Below, piece by piece: positions 34,273 through 43,377 of a DNA stretch of 64,000 nt; the first letter of the stretch is position 1, and each line of letters begins with the position of its first letter. The DNA is from Dictyobacter alpinus (GTDB taxonomy: Bacteria; Chloroflexota; Ktedonobacteria; Ktedonobacterales; Ktedonobacteraceae). The stretch covers positions 1,364,001 through 1,428,000 of the forward strand of contig NZ_BIFT01000001.1 of the NCBI RefSeq assembly GCF_003967575.1. The letters are read 5' to 3'. The position numbers were made by a program, and so were the translations under genes. The notes below the pieces were generated by a model. That model searched no databases. It was not told the origin of the DNA and saw only the letters and a program-made list of their open reading frames with translations.

Positions 34273-34464
34273 CTTGATTGTACACACTCCTTCCATTCCA
34301 TTACCCACCAGACCAATCAAAATTACAGCTTCTATCATGCTAAGATACTCATATTGCCCATGTCTACCAAATCACTAGGACTAATGGGGGAAGGAACCAG
34401 ATTTAATATGTACCGCCAAAATGCTAAAGAGCAACCAATTACAAGGCTCCAAATCTCTACCAGG

Positions 34465-36048
34465 TCAAACTATTGGTAAGCGTTCTATGGGTGAGTCTTG
34501 CTCCCCCGAAGGCGTTCTACGTGCCAGTAAACGTCTCATAGCGATACCGATACGGCGTATGCCTTCGGTAATGTGCTTTTCTTCAGGCGCAGCAAAGCTG
34601 AGGCGTAGGTAGTGATGGCCGCCCCCATCGACATGAAATAATTCTCCCATGACAAAGGCAACCTGTTCATGGACAGCTTCGCGCAACAGGTGGCGCGCAC
34701 GCATATCACCGGGAAGGCGATACCAGAGATGCATGCCTCCAGTCGGTGGATGGACACGTCCACCTGCCGGCCAATAGGTTTCAATAGCCTCTAACATCAA
34801 TGCCAATTTCTGTTGATAGCATTGACGTGCCAATTGTAGATGTTCATCTAGCAGATTGCGCCGAATCATCTCAGAGATAATCCACTGACCAATCGCATTG
34901 GTATTCAGATCAAATGTCTGCTTGTATAAACTCAAGCGCTCAATCATTGGTACAGGAGCCGTCAGCCAGGCTACCCGTAGTCCAGGTGCCAGCATCTTGG
35001 AATAGGTGCTCAGATACAACACATTGCCATAGGTATCCAGGGCCTTGAGTGGCTCGGGTGCCTTGTCCCCAAAGTAGATCTCGCCATAGGCATCGTCCTC
35101 AACAATCGGAACCTGGTAACGCCTGGCCAATTGGAGCAGACGGCGACGGCGCGCAAGGGACATAACGGCCCCGGTGGGATTCTGAAAAGTTGGTAACGTG
35201 TAGATAAAGCGTGGCTGACGACGAGCCAGTATTGCCTCTAACAGGTCAACACGCATCCCTTCATTATCGGTTGGAATACCAATGATACGGGCACCAAGCG
35301 CGCGGAACATCTGGATCGCCCCCAGATACGTTGGCACCTCGACGACAACCTCATCACCCGGTGTCAATAGAAAGCGCCCAATCAAGCCTAGTCCCTGTGT
35401 AGAGCCGGACAGGATCAAAATATTCTGGACATCAACCTGGACGCCGCGTTGGCGCATCCGGGCTGCGATACCACGTCGCAGGCTCAATAACCCATCCATC
35501 GGACAATAGCCTAACGCGCTCTGACGGGCGTTCGCCAGATTGTTTGCCATCAGCGATTGGATCACCTCTGCCGGTAACATATCAGGAGGCGGCGTGCCCT
35601 GAGCCAATGAGATAATCTCCTGCCGCTCCTCCATTGACGAGATCTCACTCAAGAAGCGAGCATCCGGACCCAGCAGGGCATCTTCACTGGCTGACAGGCC
35701 CAGGAGCCAGGAGGGTGTGGCCTGCTCAAAATAATCATCATCTATCTGCAAACTGCTACGCTTTACCAGCGTACCTCGTCCTACATGACCTTCAATCAAT
35801 CCTTCACTCGACAGGTCATTATAGGCATTCATAATCGTCGTGCGATTCACCCCCAGTTCCTGCGCGAGAGAACGCTCGGGCGGCAGGCGCGTCCCTTCAG
35901 GCAAAGCACCAGACAGAATAGCCTCACGTAATCCCAGGCTGATCTGACGATAGAGAGGGATGCCGTTCGCACGCTCAAGCTGTACAAGTGAGCTAATTGA
36001 TGCCGTAAAAAATGGTAATGGCTGGTGATTTGGTCTGTTCTGCCCCAT
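34465..36048 (-). CDS. MocR-type GntR/aminotransferase regulator
   Basis: This 527-residue protein joins an N-terminal GntR winged helix (about 25-95; IPLYRQISLGLREAIL, LPPERSLAQELGVNRTTI) to a fold-type I aminotransferase domain. The PLP features are present: NPTGAV, VEDDAYGEIYF, and the lysine in STYSKMLAPGLRVAW. MocR proteins use PLP as a signal and control genes such as those for B6 or GABA use; the target here is unknown. The frame is open to 36141, but GGGGGA about 7 bases before ATG 36048 favours this start. It is divergent from the eIF2B-like gene, a possible target. Confidence 0.9.
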   Translation of the reverse strand: MGQNRPNHQPLPFFTASISSLVQLERANGIPLYRQISLGLREAILSGALPEGTRLPPERSLAQELGVNRTTIMNAYNDLSSEGLIEGHVGRGTLVKRSSLQIDDDYFEQATPSWLLGLSASEDALLGPDARFLSEISSMEERQEIISLAQGTPPPDMLPAEVIQSLMANNLANARQSALGYCPMDGLLSLRRGIAARMRQRGVQVDVQNILILSGSTQGLGLIGRFLLTPGDEVVVEVPTYLGAIQMFRALGARIIGIPTDNEGMRVDLLEAILARRQPRFIYTLPTFQNPTGAVMSLARRRRLLQLARRYQVPIVEDDAYGEIYFGDKAPEPLKALDTYGNVLYLSTYSKMLAPGLRVAWLTAPVPMIERLSLYKQTFDLNTNAIGQWIISEMIRRNLLDEHLQLARQCYQQKLALMLEAIETYWPAGGRVHPPTGGMHLWYRLPGDMRARHLLREAVHEQVAFVMGELFHVDGGGHHYLRLSFAAPEEKHITEGIRRIGIAMRRLLARRTPSGEQDSPIERLPIV

Positions 36049-36058
36049 AAATATCCCC

Positions 36059-36099
36059 CTATTGGTTGCTATTACTATCCAGTGTAACCAATCCAATAG
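36059..36099. promoter_or_regulatory. Candidate operator in the mocR upstream region
   Basis: Two nested inverted repeats, ATTGGTT/AACCAAT (36061-36067 and 36086-36092) and CTATTGG/CCAATAG (36059-36065 and 36093-36099), lie just upstream of the MocR start. An autoregulatory site is plausible; there is no direct evidence. Confidence 0.4.
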
Positions 36100-36278
36100 C
36101 GTAAGAACAAGGGCCAATTGTGAAGGCAATAAGCAGTCCAAATGGAGAAAGTGGAAAAAAACAGGCAGGCTTAGTGATGCGATTCAGTCTAGCGTATTCA
36201 GGGGGCTGAAAGTTGTGGTCCACTAAACCGCATCGTCTAGCTTACTGAAAAGACGAACCAGAACAAGCAGTATTAAAA

Positions 36279-36308
36279 TTGATTCTTTGTAGATTTGGGA
36301 TGTAAAAT
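36279..36308 (+). promoter_or_regulatory. Promoter of the eIF2B-like gene, possibly leaderless
   Basis: TTGATT (36279-36284) and TAAAAT (36303-36308) are separated by 18 bases. Transcription would begin near 36315, at the likely ATG (36316), which also lacks a good ribosome-binding site. Confidence 0.5.
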
Positions 36309-36315
36309 AGTATTT

Positions 36316-37236
36316 ATGGAGTCATTAGAACAGCGTATTCAACAGATATGCTCAGATCGAGAACACGGATCCCGCTGGCTTGTGAAGGAAGCGATCTCTA
36401 TTCTCAAGGATCTGGCACAAGATACCCAATTATCAGAGCCGCAACGCCTGCAATTACTGGCCAGTAGTGCCAGACAATTGGCGGGGGCCAGGCCAGCCAT
36501 GGGAGCACTTGCCAGTGCCGTTGCCCGGGTGGTCCATGTCCATGATGAAGGGGTTGAAGCCATCGCGCATGAAGCCCAACAATTGCTCACGACCTATGAA
36601 AGCGCCACCCAACAGATCGCGGAACATGCGCAACCTTACTTAAAGGGACATCTTATGACCTGTAGCATCTCTGGCACCGTCCTGGATGTCCTGCTGGCTC
36701 ACAAAGATCAGATCGAGCGTGTCACGGTCCTTGAGGGGCGACCACGGTATGAAGGACGCGAAATGGCGAGGGCACTACAGGCGAAAGGAATAGCCGTTAC
36801 TTTGATTACAGATGCCCAGGCGGATATCTTTCTACCACTGTGCCAGGGCGTTGTCGTAGGGGCCGATAGTATTCTCGTTAATGGCGACATCTTGAATAAG
36901 GCTGGTACCGCCCTGCTCGCCTGGGCGGCCCATGGACGGAATATCCCCTTCTATGTTTTAAGCGAAACGCTGAAAATCTCGCCCAACCGCTGGTATGAAC
37001 ATGATCCGGCCCGTCAGGCCAGTAACTTCGACCTGCTTGAAGAGAAAGAGGCCAGCGAAGTTTTTGCCGAAGCACCATCTGGTATTGAAGTGCGCAACTT
37101 TTATTTTGACCATACCCTTTATCGTCTGGTCACCCACGTGATCAGCGAAAACGGCATTCTGGACCGTCGAGGGATCCGTGAAATCGCGGTCACCACACGG
37201 ACCAATGAGCGCATTTTAGCCAGATGGCAGCCATAA
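36316..37236 (+). CDS. eIF2B alpha/beta/delta-like protein
   Basis: This 306-residue protein belongs to the family of eIF2B regulatory subunits, methylthioribose-1-phosphate isomerase (MtnA) and archaeal ribose-1,5-bisphosphate isomerase. The N-terminal helical part is followed by a Rossmann-like domain with TCSISGTVLDVL, VLEGRPRYEGREMARAL, and the family hallmark VVGADSILVNGDILNKAGT. Bacteria have no eIF2, so a sugar-phosphate isomerase role is more likely. Exact substrate is unknown. A TTG at 36295 also opens the frame; ATG 36316 is preferred because of the promoter position. Confidence 0.85.
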   Translation: MESLEQRIQQICSDREHGSRWLVKEAISILKDLAQDTQLSEPQRLQLLASSARQLAGARPAMGALASAVARVVHVHDEGVEAIAHEAQQLLTTYESATQQIAEHAQPYLKGHLMTCSISGTVLDVLLAHKDQIERVTVLEGRPRYEGREMARALQAKGIAVTLITDAQADIFLPLCQGVVVGADSILVNGDILNKAGTALLAWAAHGRNIPFYVLSETLKISPNRWYEHDPARQASNFDLLEEKEASEVFAEAPSGIEVRNFYFDHTLYRLVTHVISENGILDRRGIREIAVTTRTNERILARWQP

Positions 37237-37265
37237 ATCCAATCTGACCACATAAACAGAAAAGA

Positions 37266-37335
37266 GCAGGACAACCTCCCGGTTGATAGCTACTATATAT
37301 CTGCCCACCTTGTCTTGTCCTGATTTTTTCAGCTA
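37266..37335 (+). terminator. Possible terminator after the eIF2B-like gene
   Basis: AGCAGGACAA (37265-37274) can pair with TTGTCCTG further on (about 37314-37321), followed by ATTTTTTC. The loop is long, so the call is tentative. Confidence 0.4.
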
Positions 37336-37425
37336 CAATACTCTACAATATATTAAAATATATCACCAATGAAGCACAGCAGTATCAAAAAACTGCAATC
37401 AAACGGCATAGGGAAAGGTTCAATC

Positions 37426-37761
37426 ATGTATTCGAGGAAGGAAGAAGAGGATTGGGAGGTTACGGCAAACGGATTATACGTGGCAACGAGGGGATATCTG
37501 ATACGCCGTGGCTACTGTTGTTCCAACAAGTGCCGCAATTGTCCATATATTAACTGGCGAAACAATCCTAACTGGCAACCACTTCCAGCCGAATGCATTA
37601 AACGCGCCCGTGTCTCCCCCAAATCAAGCGCTGCTGCCCAGGCGCTACTGGATTATCATCAGCAACAACTAAAATCATGCTCCTTAGACGAGAAGGAATA
37701 TCATCAGGCAATGATCGACCACTACAACGTGCTATTGGAGCGCTGGGGCATAATAAAATGA
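37426..37761 (+). CDS. DUF5522-like cysteine-motif protein
   Basis: This 111-residue protein has the compact motif RRGYCCSNKCRNCPYINW (about residues 28-45), typical of the small DUF5522 proteins; its four cysteines could bind a metal. The rest is helical and charged, with no known activity. The frame opens at 37369, but AAAGG about 7 bases before ATG 37426 and the family start favour the shorter form. No operon partner is seen. Confidence 0.75.
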   Translation: MYSRKEEEDWEVTANGLYVATRGYLIRRGYCCSNKCRNCPYINWRNNPNWQPLPAECIKRARVSPKSSAAAQALLDYHQQQLKSCSLDEKEYHQAMIDHYNVLLERWGIIK

Positions 37762-37812
37762 GAGAAGATGAGGTTTGCATCTTCTCCCATTCTAACATGC
37801 CCACATGCTGGC

Positions 37813-38838
37813 TTACGAATGCCAGACAAATTGGACGCCAGGTCCGGGTGTGTAGTGGGCCCAGGAGAATTGTCCCCAGCCAATTACATTCCAGTTAGTC
37901 GTCTCTACGGAGCCGTCGGCGTTAATCTTCTCAACCACGGCTACGTGGCCGGCACCGCCAGCATACTGGGTACCGGGCTGCAACACGATAATCGAAGGTA
38001 GATGCGGGGTAGACGAAACATTCCAGCCACTATACCCATAGGCATTAGCAGCCCAATCGCCAGCATTACCAGTCCATGGTACGGCATAGCCAGTGAGCTT
38101 ATGATATTCATAATCCGCCCAATAGGTACATTGTCCGGCCGTAAATGGATTATAGAAACTGCCATCGGCAATTGTGCCAGTGCTTGACGAAATACCGCCG
38201 GTCGTACCGGTCGAGCCAGGAGCAGAGGGTTGTTGTGGTTGCGCTGGCTGCTGCGGTTGAGCCGGTTGCTGTGGCACATTATTCGTCTGCGTACCATCTG
38301 GCAAGGTAAAATTATTCTGGACGCCAGCAAAGCTATATTTACCACCGGCCCCATTGAGCTCAAAACCATCCTGCGTCACCGCCGTAGCGGTTGCGGCCTG
38401 GGCCGCAATCAAAGCGGTCGTGTTCTGACGAGCATTGGTTGAACTGACGGCAGGATTAAATATCTTACTCAGGCCATTGGCCGAACCGGGACCCATCGGG
38501 ACCACAGCTGCCAATACACCAATGATTATCACTACCAGCACAATAGTAGCACCAATATTTATAACGGTCCGCCTACCTTTGGGAGGACGTAACGTACCCG
38601 CGCTTTTCTTCCCGGTCGCTGGAATCAATAAGGGGTCACGTCGTGCTGGAGTTAGATCCTTTGTCGCCTTAGCAACAGCAACCTGATCAACATCTCCGGT
38701 TTGTGGCTCCTTCTTGACGATTGACATCTGCTCAGCAGAGGATGAGGATGTTGCAACACCACCCTTTTGCGGGGTGGGCCTCTCAAAATCCAATTGTTCT
38801 ACGCCAGTGGACGTATCAGTGTATTCATTTGAAAACAT
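37813..38838 (-). CDS. Membrane-anchored CHAP-domain protein 1
   Basis: This 341-residue protein has a cytoplasmic N-terminus (about 1-90) with the motif IPATGKKSAGTLRPPKGRR, one membrane helix (about 93-116), an extracytoplasmic linker with TALIAAQAATATAVTQDGFE, a Gln/Pro repeat, and a C-terminal CHAP domain (about 225-341). The catalytic cysteine is in AGQCTYWADYEYHKLTG and the histidine in GGAGHVAVVEK. CHAP enzymes cut peptidoglycan amide bonds. Two paralogs follow upstream on the same strand (39091 and 40328), each with its own spacer, so they may be separately transcribed. Regulated cell-wall remodelling is inferred. Confidence 0.88.
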   Translation of the reverse strand: MFSNEYTDTSTGVEQLDFERPTPQKGGVATSSSSAEQMSIVKKEPQTGDVDQVAVAKATKDLTPARRDPLLIPATGKKSAGTLRPPKGRRTVINIGATIVLVVIIIGVLAAVVPMGPGSANGLSKIFNPAVSSTNARQNTTALIAAQAATATAVTQDGFELNGAGGKYSFAGVQNNFTLPDGTQTNNVPQQPAQPQQPAQPQQPSAPGSTGTTGGISSSTGTIADGSFYNPFTAGQCTYWADYEYHKLTGYAVPWTGNAGDWAANAYGYSGWNVSSTPHLPSIIVLQPGTQYAGGAGHVAVVEKINADGSVETTNWNVIGWGQFSWAHYTPGPGVQFVWHS

Positions 38839-39020
38839 GTATACTAACCTTTAGTTCGATAGAATTATTCTCTTATGAGCCGGCAATCAATTGCATTTCT
38901 GCAAGCCTCCGACCACAATTTATCTAATTACGCCTATATGCGTCAATTTATCAACACTTATTAGGACTATGTAGCTATACCTTTTTTATATTTTTCTATA
39001 TTTAAGCTGCAGAAAAAGTC

Positions 39021-39050
39021 AAACGGAGATAGAGCTTTCTATCTCCGTTT
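39021..39050 (-). terminator. Terminator after CHAP protein 2
   Basis: AAACGGAGATAGA (39021-39033) and TCTATCTCCGTTT (39038-39050) form a perfect 13-bp stem with a GCTT loop. Read on the minus strand it is followed by GACTTTTT. Confidence 0.85.
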
Positions 39051-39090
39051 CTATGCGCTTAGCAATCAGCCTGACATGCGCGTTGAGTGC

Positions 39091-40035
39091 TTAGCCTGGG
39101 AACCAGACAAAGGTTACTCCAGGGCCAGGATAGAAGGTAACCCAACTCGTGGTGGCCCAACCACCATTCCAGTTCCAGTTACTGGTTGAGACGCCATTAT
39201 ATGGGTTTGATACTCCGGTCTCTACAACTGCAACATGGCCATAGGAGCCAGCGCCTTGCGTATAGGGGCCTAACACGATAATCGAAGGTCCATTCGGGTT
39301 AGGGACTGGGGAGGTTTTCCAACCATAGGCAGGCGCCTGATAGGCCCAATCGCCAGCGTTACCAAGCCAGGGTACCCAGTGGCCAGTCAATTGGTGATAG
39401 CGCATATTCGCCCAATACGTACATTGTCCATAGAAGAAGCGACTCAAACTTCCTTGATCCTCGGCCGGAATATTATTAGCGGGGGCGGCCGTCTGCACAC
39501 CAGCATAGACCTGGTTACCTGCGTCATAACCATCTTGCGTCACCGCCGTAGCGGTTGCGGCCTCGGCTGCGATCAAGGCTGTATCGTTTTTCCTGGATGT
39601 TGTCGAGTTTGTGCTAGGATTAAATAATTGTGCCAGCTTGCCGCTTGCCTCACCATTACCTGTCGGAAGTACAGCCAGTAGCGTACCAAATAAAATCACA
39701 ATTAAGACGAGCGCCACACCGACGTGAACCACTGTACGCCTGCCCTGGGGAGGGCGCAAAGTACCGGTACTTTTTTTGCCAGTGCTGGGAATAAATACAG
39801 GTTCACGCAATGACTTTGTCGTATTCTGGGTCTGTACTGTGGTTGGCATCATGGTAGCATCTAATGGCAACGGAACAAGAGGAGATTGTGCATCACCGGG
39901 GGCTGGCATAATAGGAGCGGCGTCAGGAAACGCATCCTGATCTATTAACATGCCTGGAGCTCCACCACCCATTCGTTGTGTAGAGGGATGTGGGTGTTCA
40001 GCATCAGCAGTACGAGAACGGTCACGAAATAACAT
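39091..40035 (-). CDS. Membrane-anchored CHAP-domain protein 2
   Basis: This 314-residue protein has the same plan as its two neighbours: a cytoplasmic N-terminus with IPSTGKKSTGTLRPPQGRR, one membrane helix (about 118-140), the linker TALIAAEAATATAVTQDGYD, and a C-terminal CHAP domain with YGQCTYWANMRYHQLTG (catalytic Cys) and SYGHVAVVETG (catalytic His). It ends in VTFVWFPG. GAAGG lies 8 bases before ATG 40035, which is preferred over 40050. A strong terminator follows. Confidence 0.88.
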   Translation of the reverse strand: MLFRDRSRTADAEHPHPSTQRMGGGAPGMLIDQDAFPDAAPIMPAPGDAQSPLVPLPLDATMMPTTVQTQNTTKSLREPVFIPSTGKKSTGTLRPPQGRRTVVHVGVALVLIVILFGTLLAVLPTGNGEASGKLAQLFNPSTNSTTSRKNDTALIAAEAATATAVTQDGYDAGNQVYAGVQTAAPANNIPAEDQGSLSRFFYGQCTYWANMRYHQLTGHWVPWLGNAGDWAYQAPAYGWKTSPVPNPNGPSIIVLGPYTQGAGSYGHVAVVETGVSNPYNGVSTSNWNWNGGWATTSWVTFYPGPGVTFVWFPG

Positions 40036-40264
40036 ACACATTACCTTCAATCTTACGCAGGTGCATCAGATACGACGTTTCAAATAGGCCTACTCAAATA
40101 CTTAACTTGACTTTACCTAAGTACTGGGGACTCAGTCAATTAATCAAACTTTTCGTAGGACTATATAACTATCGTGCATTTGAATGTAAAGCTTTTAAAA
40201 ATACCACAATGTTTGTCTTACAAGGCACATCGCTCGTATTATTCGCATGATGAAGATAGGTTAT

Positions 40265-40313
40265 TCTGAAATTTTCTTCGGGATTTGAGGATCTTACCAA
40301 AGAAAATTTCAGA
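40265..40313 (-). terminator. Possible terminator after CHAP protein 3
   Basis: TCTGAAATTTTCTT (40265-40278) and AAGAAAATTTCAGA (40300-40313) are perfect complements with a 21-base loop, 15 bases past the stop of the third CHAP gene. Confidence 0.5.
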
Positions 40314-40327
40314 GCGTGTATGCTGGG

Positions 40328-41419
40328 TTAATCTGGATACCAGAGAAAACTGATGCCACGACCAGGATAAAAGGTATGCCAGGTGAGGGTGGCCCAATCT
40401 CCATTCCAATTCCAATTACTGGTGAGGACACTGCCATCGCCATTGACTCTTTCAACAACAGCTACATGCCCATAAGCGCCCGCGCCCTCAGCATATGGAC
40501 CAAACACCATAATGGAACTTCCATGAGGATTGGGGGTACTGGAGATATTCCAACCATAGGCGGGAGCTTGATAGGCCCATTGATAAGCGTTCCCTAACCA
40601 GGGTATCCAATGACCGGTCTCCTCGTGATAGCGCTGGTTAGCCCAATAGGTACATTGCCCATAAAAGAAACGGCGCAAGCTTCCAGAATCTATTGCAGAA
40701 ACATGCACATCTAAGGGAGCAGCTTTAACCCCTGCGTAGACACGTCCACCACCAGGATCAAAGCCATCAACGGTGACAGCAGTGGCGGTAGCCGCCTGAG
40801 CTTGAATCAAGGCTGTGTCATTTTTTCTGACCGCGGTCGTATAAAAGGGAAAGGACAATGTACTATAAATGTGTTCACTTTTATCGACGGGTACCAGTGC
40901 CATCACACCTCCCACGGCGATAAATATTGATAAAATACTCAGAGCACCATGCACGATCAAGCGCCGTCCCTGTAAGGGGGTCGCCGGAGCGGGTCTCCTC
41001 TTCTGTGTCGCTGGAATCAAAATAGGAGGTCTGCCTATTGGTCGCGGAACAGCGGATCTGACAATTGTCTCTGCTCTTTGCGCGCCTGCCAGATGCGGCT
41101 GAGGCAGTGCTTGACCAGGAGGAACCGGTAAAAATTGTGGGATCGTGGTCACAGGTAACTGGGAGGCTGGAAATTGGCAGCCACCATCTGGAAAGACATT
41201 AGGTAAGGGTTGAGCAGTCAAAATATATTCGTTGGAAGCTACAGGCGGAAACAATGGAGGAGTATGAACAACATCATAAGAAAAAAAGTGCTCACTTTTA
41301 GGAAACGGCAACTGTTCAATCGGCATATTCGTTCCTGCGGCTTCATGAGCCAGTGGGGCAATACGATTACGCTGCCGATATATATTCTTTCGCTTACGAT
41401 AACGATCTGAAGACAACAT
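40328..41419 (-). CDS. Membrane-anchored CHAP-domain protein 3
   Basis: This 363-residue protein is the third CHAP paralog. The N-terminal cytoplasmic part is longer and Pro-rich, and the juxtamembrane motif is diverged to IPATQKRRPAPATPLQGRR. One membrane helix (about 155-175) and the linker TALIQAQAATATAVTVDGFD follow. The CHAP domain has FYGQCTYWANQRYHEETG (Cys) and AYGHVAVVERVNGDGSV (His) and ends ISFLWYPD. GAAGG lies 9 bases before the ATG. Close similarity to protein 2 in the CHAP half points to local duplication. Confidence 0.88.
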   Translation of the reverse strand: MLSSDRYRKRKNIYRQRNRIAPLAHEAAGTNMPIEQLPFPKSEHFFSYDVVHTPPLFPPVASNEYILTAQPLPNVFPDGGCQFPASQLPVTTIPQFLPVPPGQALPQPHLAGAQRAETIVRSAVPRPIGRPPILIPATQKRRPAPATPLQGRRLIVHGALSILSIFIAVGGVMALVPVDKSEHIYSTLSFPFYTTAVRKNDTALIQAQAATATAVTVDGFDPGGGRVYAGVKAAPLDVHVSAIDSGSLRRFFYGQCTYWANQRYHEETGHWIPWLGNAYQWAYQAPAYGWNISSTPNPHGSSIMVFGPYAEGAGAYGHVAVVERVNGDGSVLTSNWNWNGDWATLTWHTFYPGRGISFLWYPD

Positions 41420-41906
41420 CCGTAAATACCTTCACAATTCAGCTGAGCTGCACTACTACAAAACGACCCAACACCAGATGTACTCAACTTCTCATCATAA
41501 CTGTAACCAAATCAGGTCCCCAGGTCAAATAAGCGTGTATTCGATAGGAATATATTCCTACCTGATAAATCATATAAAATGGATATTGTAACCCGTATCG
41601 TATATGTCATATCTTGTATCTTACGCACGTGATATCAGCGTTATACAGTCAAACCAAAGAGTTAGGGGCCTTGAGAGGCTTACCTGATTACTACAAAACT
41701 AGCGTCATCCATGATAGGATATGATAGCGGTTCTTAAGAAGTGTAAGACAAATAACCTCAGCCTGATGAGGTTAAGGTAAAAACTTCCACGCCATCGCTC
41801 TCACATGTCCCTGGACGCTACGCTAGAGAGATGAAGGAAGCAGGCGAGAACAGTCAAGTGCCCATTAAGGATAGTAATTTAGAAGCTAGTGTTGTTAGGA
41901 GCTAAA
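41420..41906. other. Divergent intergenic region, no gene seen
   Basis: About 490 bases between the third CHAP gene and the sedolisin-like gene hold no frame of note. The region should contain both divergent promoters, but I could not assign them with confidence. Confidence 0.5.
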
Positions 41907-43205
41907 ATGAAACGCACTCTGCGTCTTCTTGTCCCTTTGCTGCTTATCTTCCTGATGCTACCATCGTGTGGTCCAGTCTTAGCAGTAGGAACGGACGGAC
42001 AACCTACCCCCACCCCCCAACCCACGCGTGCGGCCAGTACAGATGCCTGTCCCGCCATTATTAGACAATTACCAACCTGCCTGACACCCAATGCAATGCG
42101 TAAGGCTTACGGCATAGATGCACTACATAAACAAGGTTTCACGGGAAAAGGACAGACGGTCGTTGACATCGTCTCCTTCGGTAGCCCGACCCTGCAAAAA
42201 GATATGGAGGTCTTCGACAAGACCTTTAATCTGCCACCAGTAAATCTTCAGATAATCTCTCCTCTCAGTGTTCCCGAATATGATCCTCACCATGACAAAA
42301 GCGGCTGGGCGGCTGAAACAACGCTAGATGTACAGATCATCCATGCGCTGGCGCCAGACGCCAAGATAGTGGTGCTGGTCAGTCCGGTCGCTGAAACCGA
42401 AGGCACGATTGGTCTACCAGAGTTCCGCAAGCTTGAGCAATATACGATTGACAACAAGCTCGGCAACATTGTTTCTCACAGTTGGGGTGCATCCGAGTTG
42501 ACCTTTAAAGATCAAAAGGGACAGGACGAACTGAAGCTGTGGAATACATTGCTCCAGAAAGGGACCACCCAGCAGGGTATGACCTACTTCTCTTCTTCTG
42601 GCGACAACGGTGCCACTGATTTTGCGGACATGGATGCCAAAAAGATCGCTGATGTACCCACAACCAGTTTCGCGGCCGATTCACCATGGGTAACCAGTGT
42701 GGGTGGTACAACCCTGGAAACAAAGAACGGTAGCTTTCAAGAAAAAGCCTGGTCAGGTAGTGGTGGCGGTTTCAGCTCATTCTATCCTACCCCATCCTAT
42801 CAGAAGCTCTTACCGGCCGGCACCCTGGCACAATTCAAGGATCGCCGTGGCGTACCCGATGTCTCAGCTGTAGCGGATCCATTTACGGGTCTGGCCGTCT
42901 ATATTGCTGGTAGCTGGACACAGGCTGGTGGAACAAGTGCCAGTGCCCCGGTCTGGAGCGCCATTACAGCCATGGCCAATCAAAAGGCGGGCCATCCTCT
43001 CGGCTTCATCAATCCAGCATTGTACAAAATAGCCACTTCTGGCGCCTATCCACAGGCTTTCCATGATGTAACCATCGGGAATAATGACAATCCAACCGCC
43101 AAAGTCAAAGGGTTTAATGCAGTAGAAGGCTGGGATGCAGTAACAGGATTGGGCACCCCCAATGCTGAAATCCTGGTACCCGCATTAATCAAAGAAATAC
43201 ACTAG
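41907..43205 (+). CDS. Sedolisin-like (S53) serine-carboxyl peptidase, lipoprotein-like
   Basis: This 432-residue protein has an N-terminal signal with lipobox-like LPSC (Cys 21), so it may be a lipid-anchored exported protein. The S53 residues are visible: Glu 137 and Asp 141 in WAAETTLDVQ, Asp 233 in SSSGDNGATD, and Ser 344 in AGGTSASAPVW. The C-terminal calcium-site region (DVTIGNN, WDAVTGLGTPN) is intact. Sedolisins normally carry a pro-domain of about 170-200 residues; here the catalytic domain starts about 45 residues after the signal. AGGAG lies 5 bases before the ATG at 41907. Peptide digestion outside the membrane is likely. Confidence 0.9.
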   Translation: MKRTLRLLVPLLLIFLMLPSCGPVLAVGTDGQPTPTPQPTRAASTDACPAIIRQLPTCLTPNAMRKAYGIDALHKQGFTGKGQTVVDIVSFGSPTLQKDMEVFDKTFNLPPVNLQIISPLSVPEYDPHHDKSGWAAETTLDVQIIHALAPDAKIVVLVSPVAETEGTIGLPEFRKLEQYTIDNKLGNIVSHSWGASELTFKDQKGQDELKLWNTLLQKGTTQQGMTYFSSSGDNGATDFADMDAKKIADVPTTSFAADSPWVTSVGGTTLETKNGSFQEKAWSGSGGGFSSFYPTPSYQKLLPAGTLAQFKDRRGVPDVSAVADPFTGLAVYIAGSWTQAGGTSASAPVWSAITAMANQKAGHPLGFINPALYKIATSGAYPQAFHDVTIGNNDNPTAKVKGFNAVEGWDAVTGLGTPNAEILVPALIKEIH

Positions 43206-43235
43206 CCATCAAGCTAATTCCTCACCCATATTAAG

Positions 43236-43269
43236 ATATGGGGGCACACAGTAGCGTGTGCCCCCATAT
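43236..43269 (+). terminator. Terminator after the sedolisin-like gene
   Basis: ATATGGGGGCACAC (43236-43249) and GTGTGCCCCCATAT (43256-43269) form a perfect 14-bp stem followed by TCTTTGATCTT. Confidence 0.85.
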
Positions 43270-43377
43270 TCTTTGATCTTCTCCTCAGGTTTGAATCTTT
43301 TCATATTATAGCGTCATGCTATATATGAGTATATCTATATCCTACTCTGCGCAAATTTTATATGAGGAGCCCATAGC

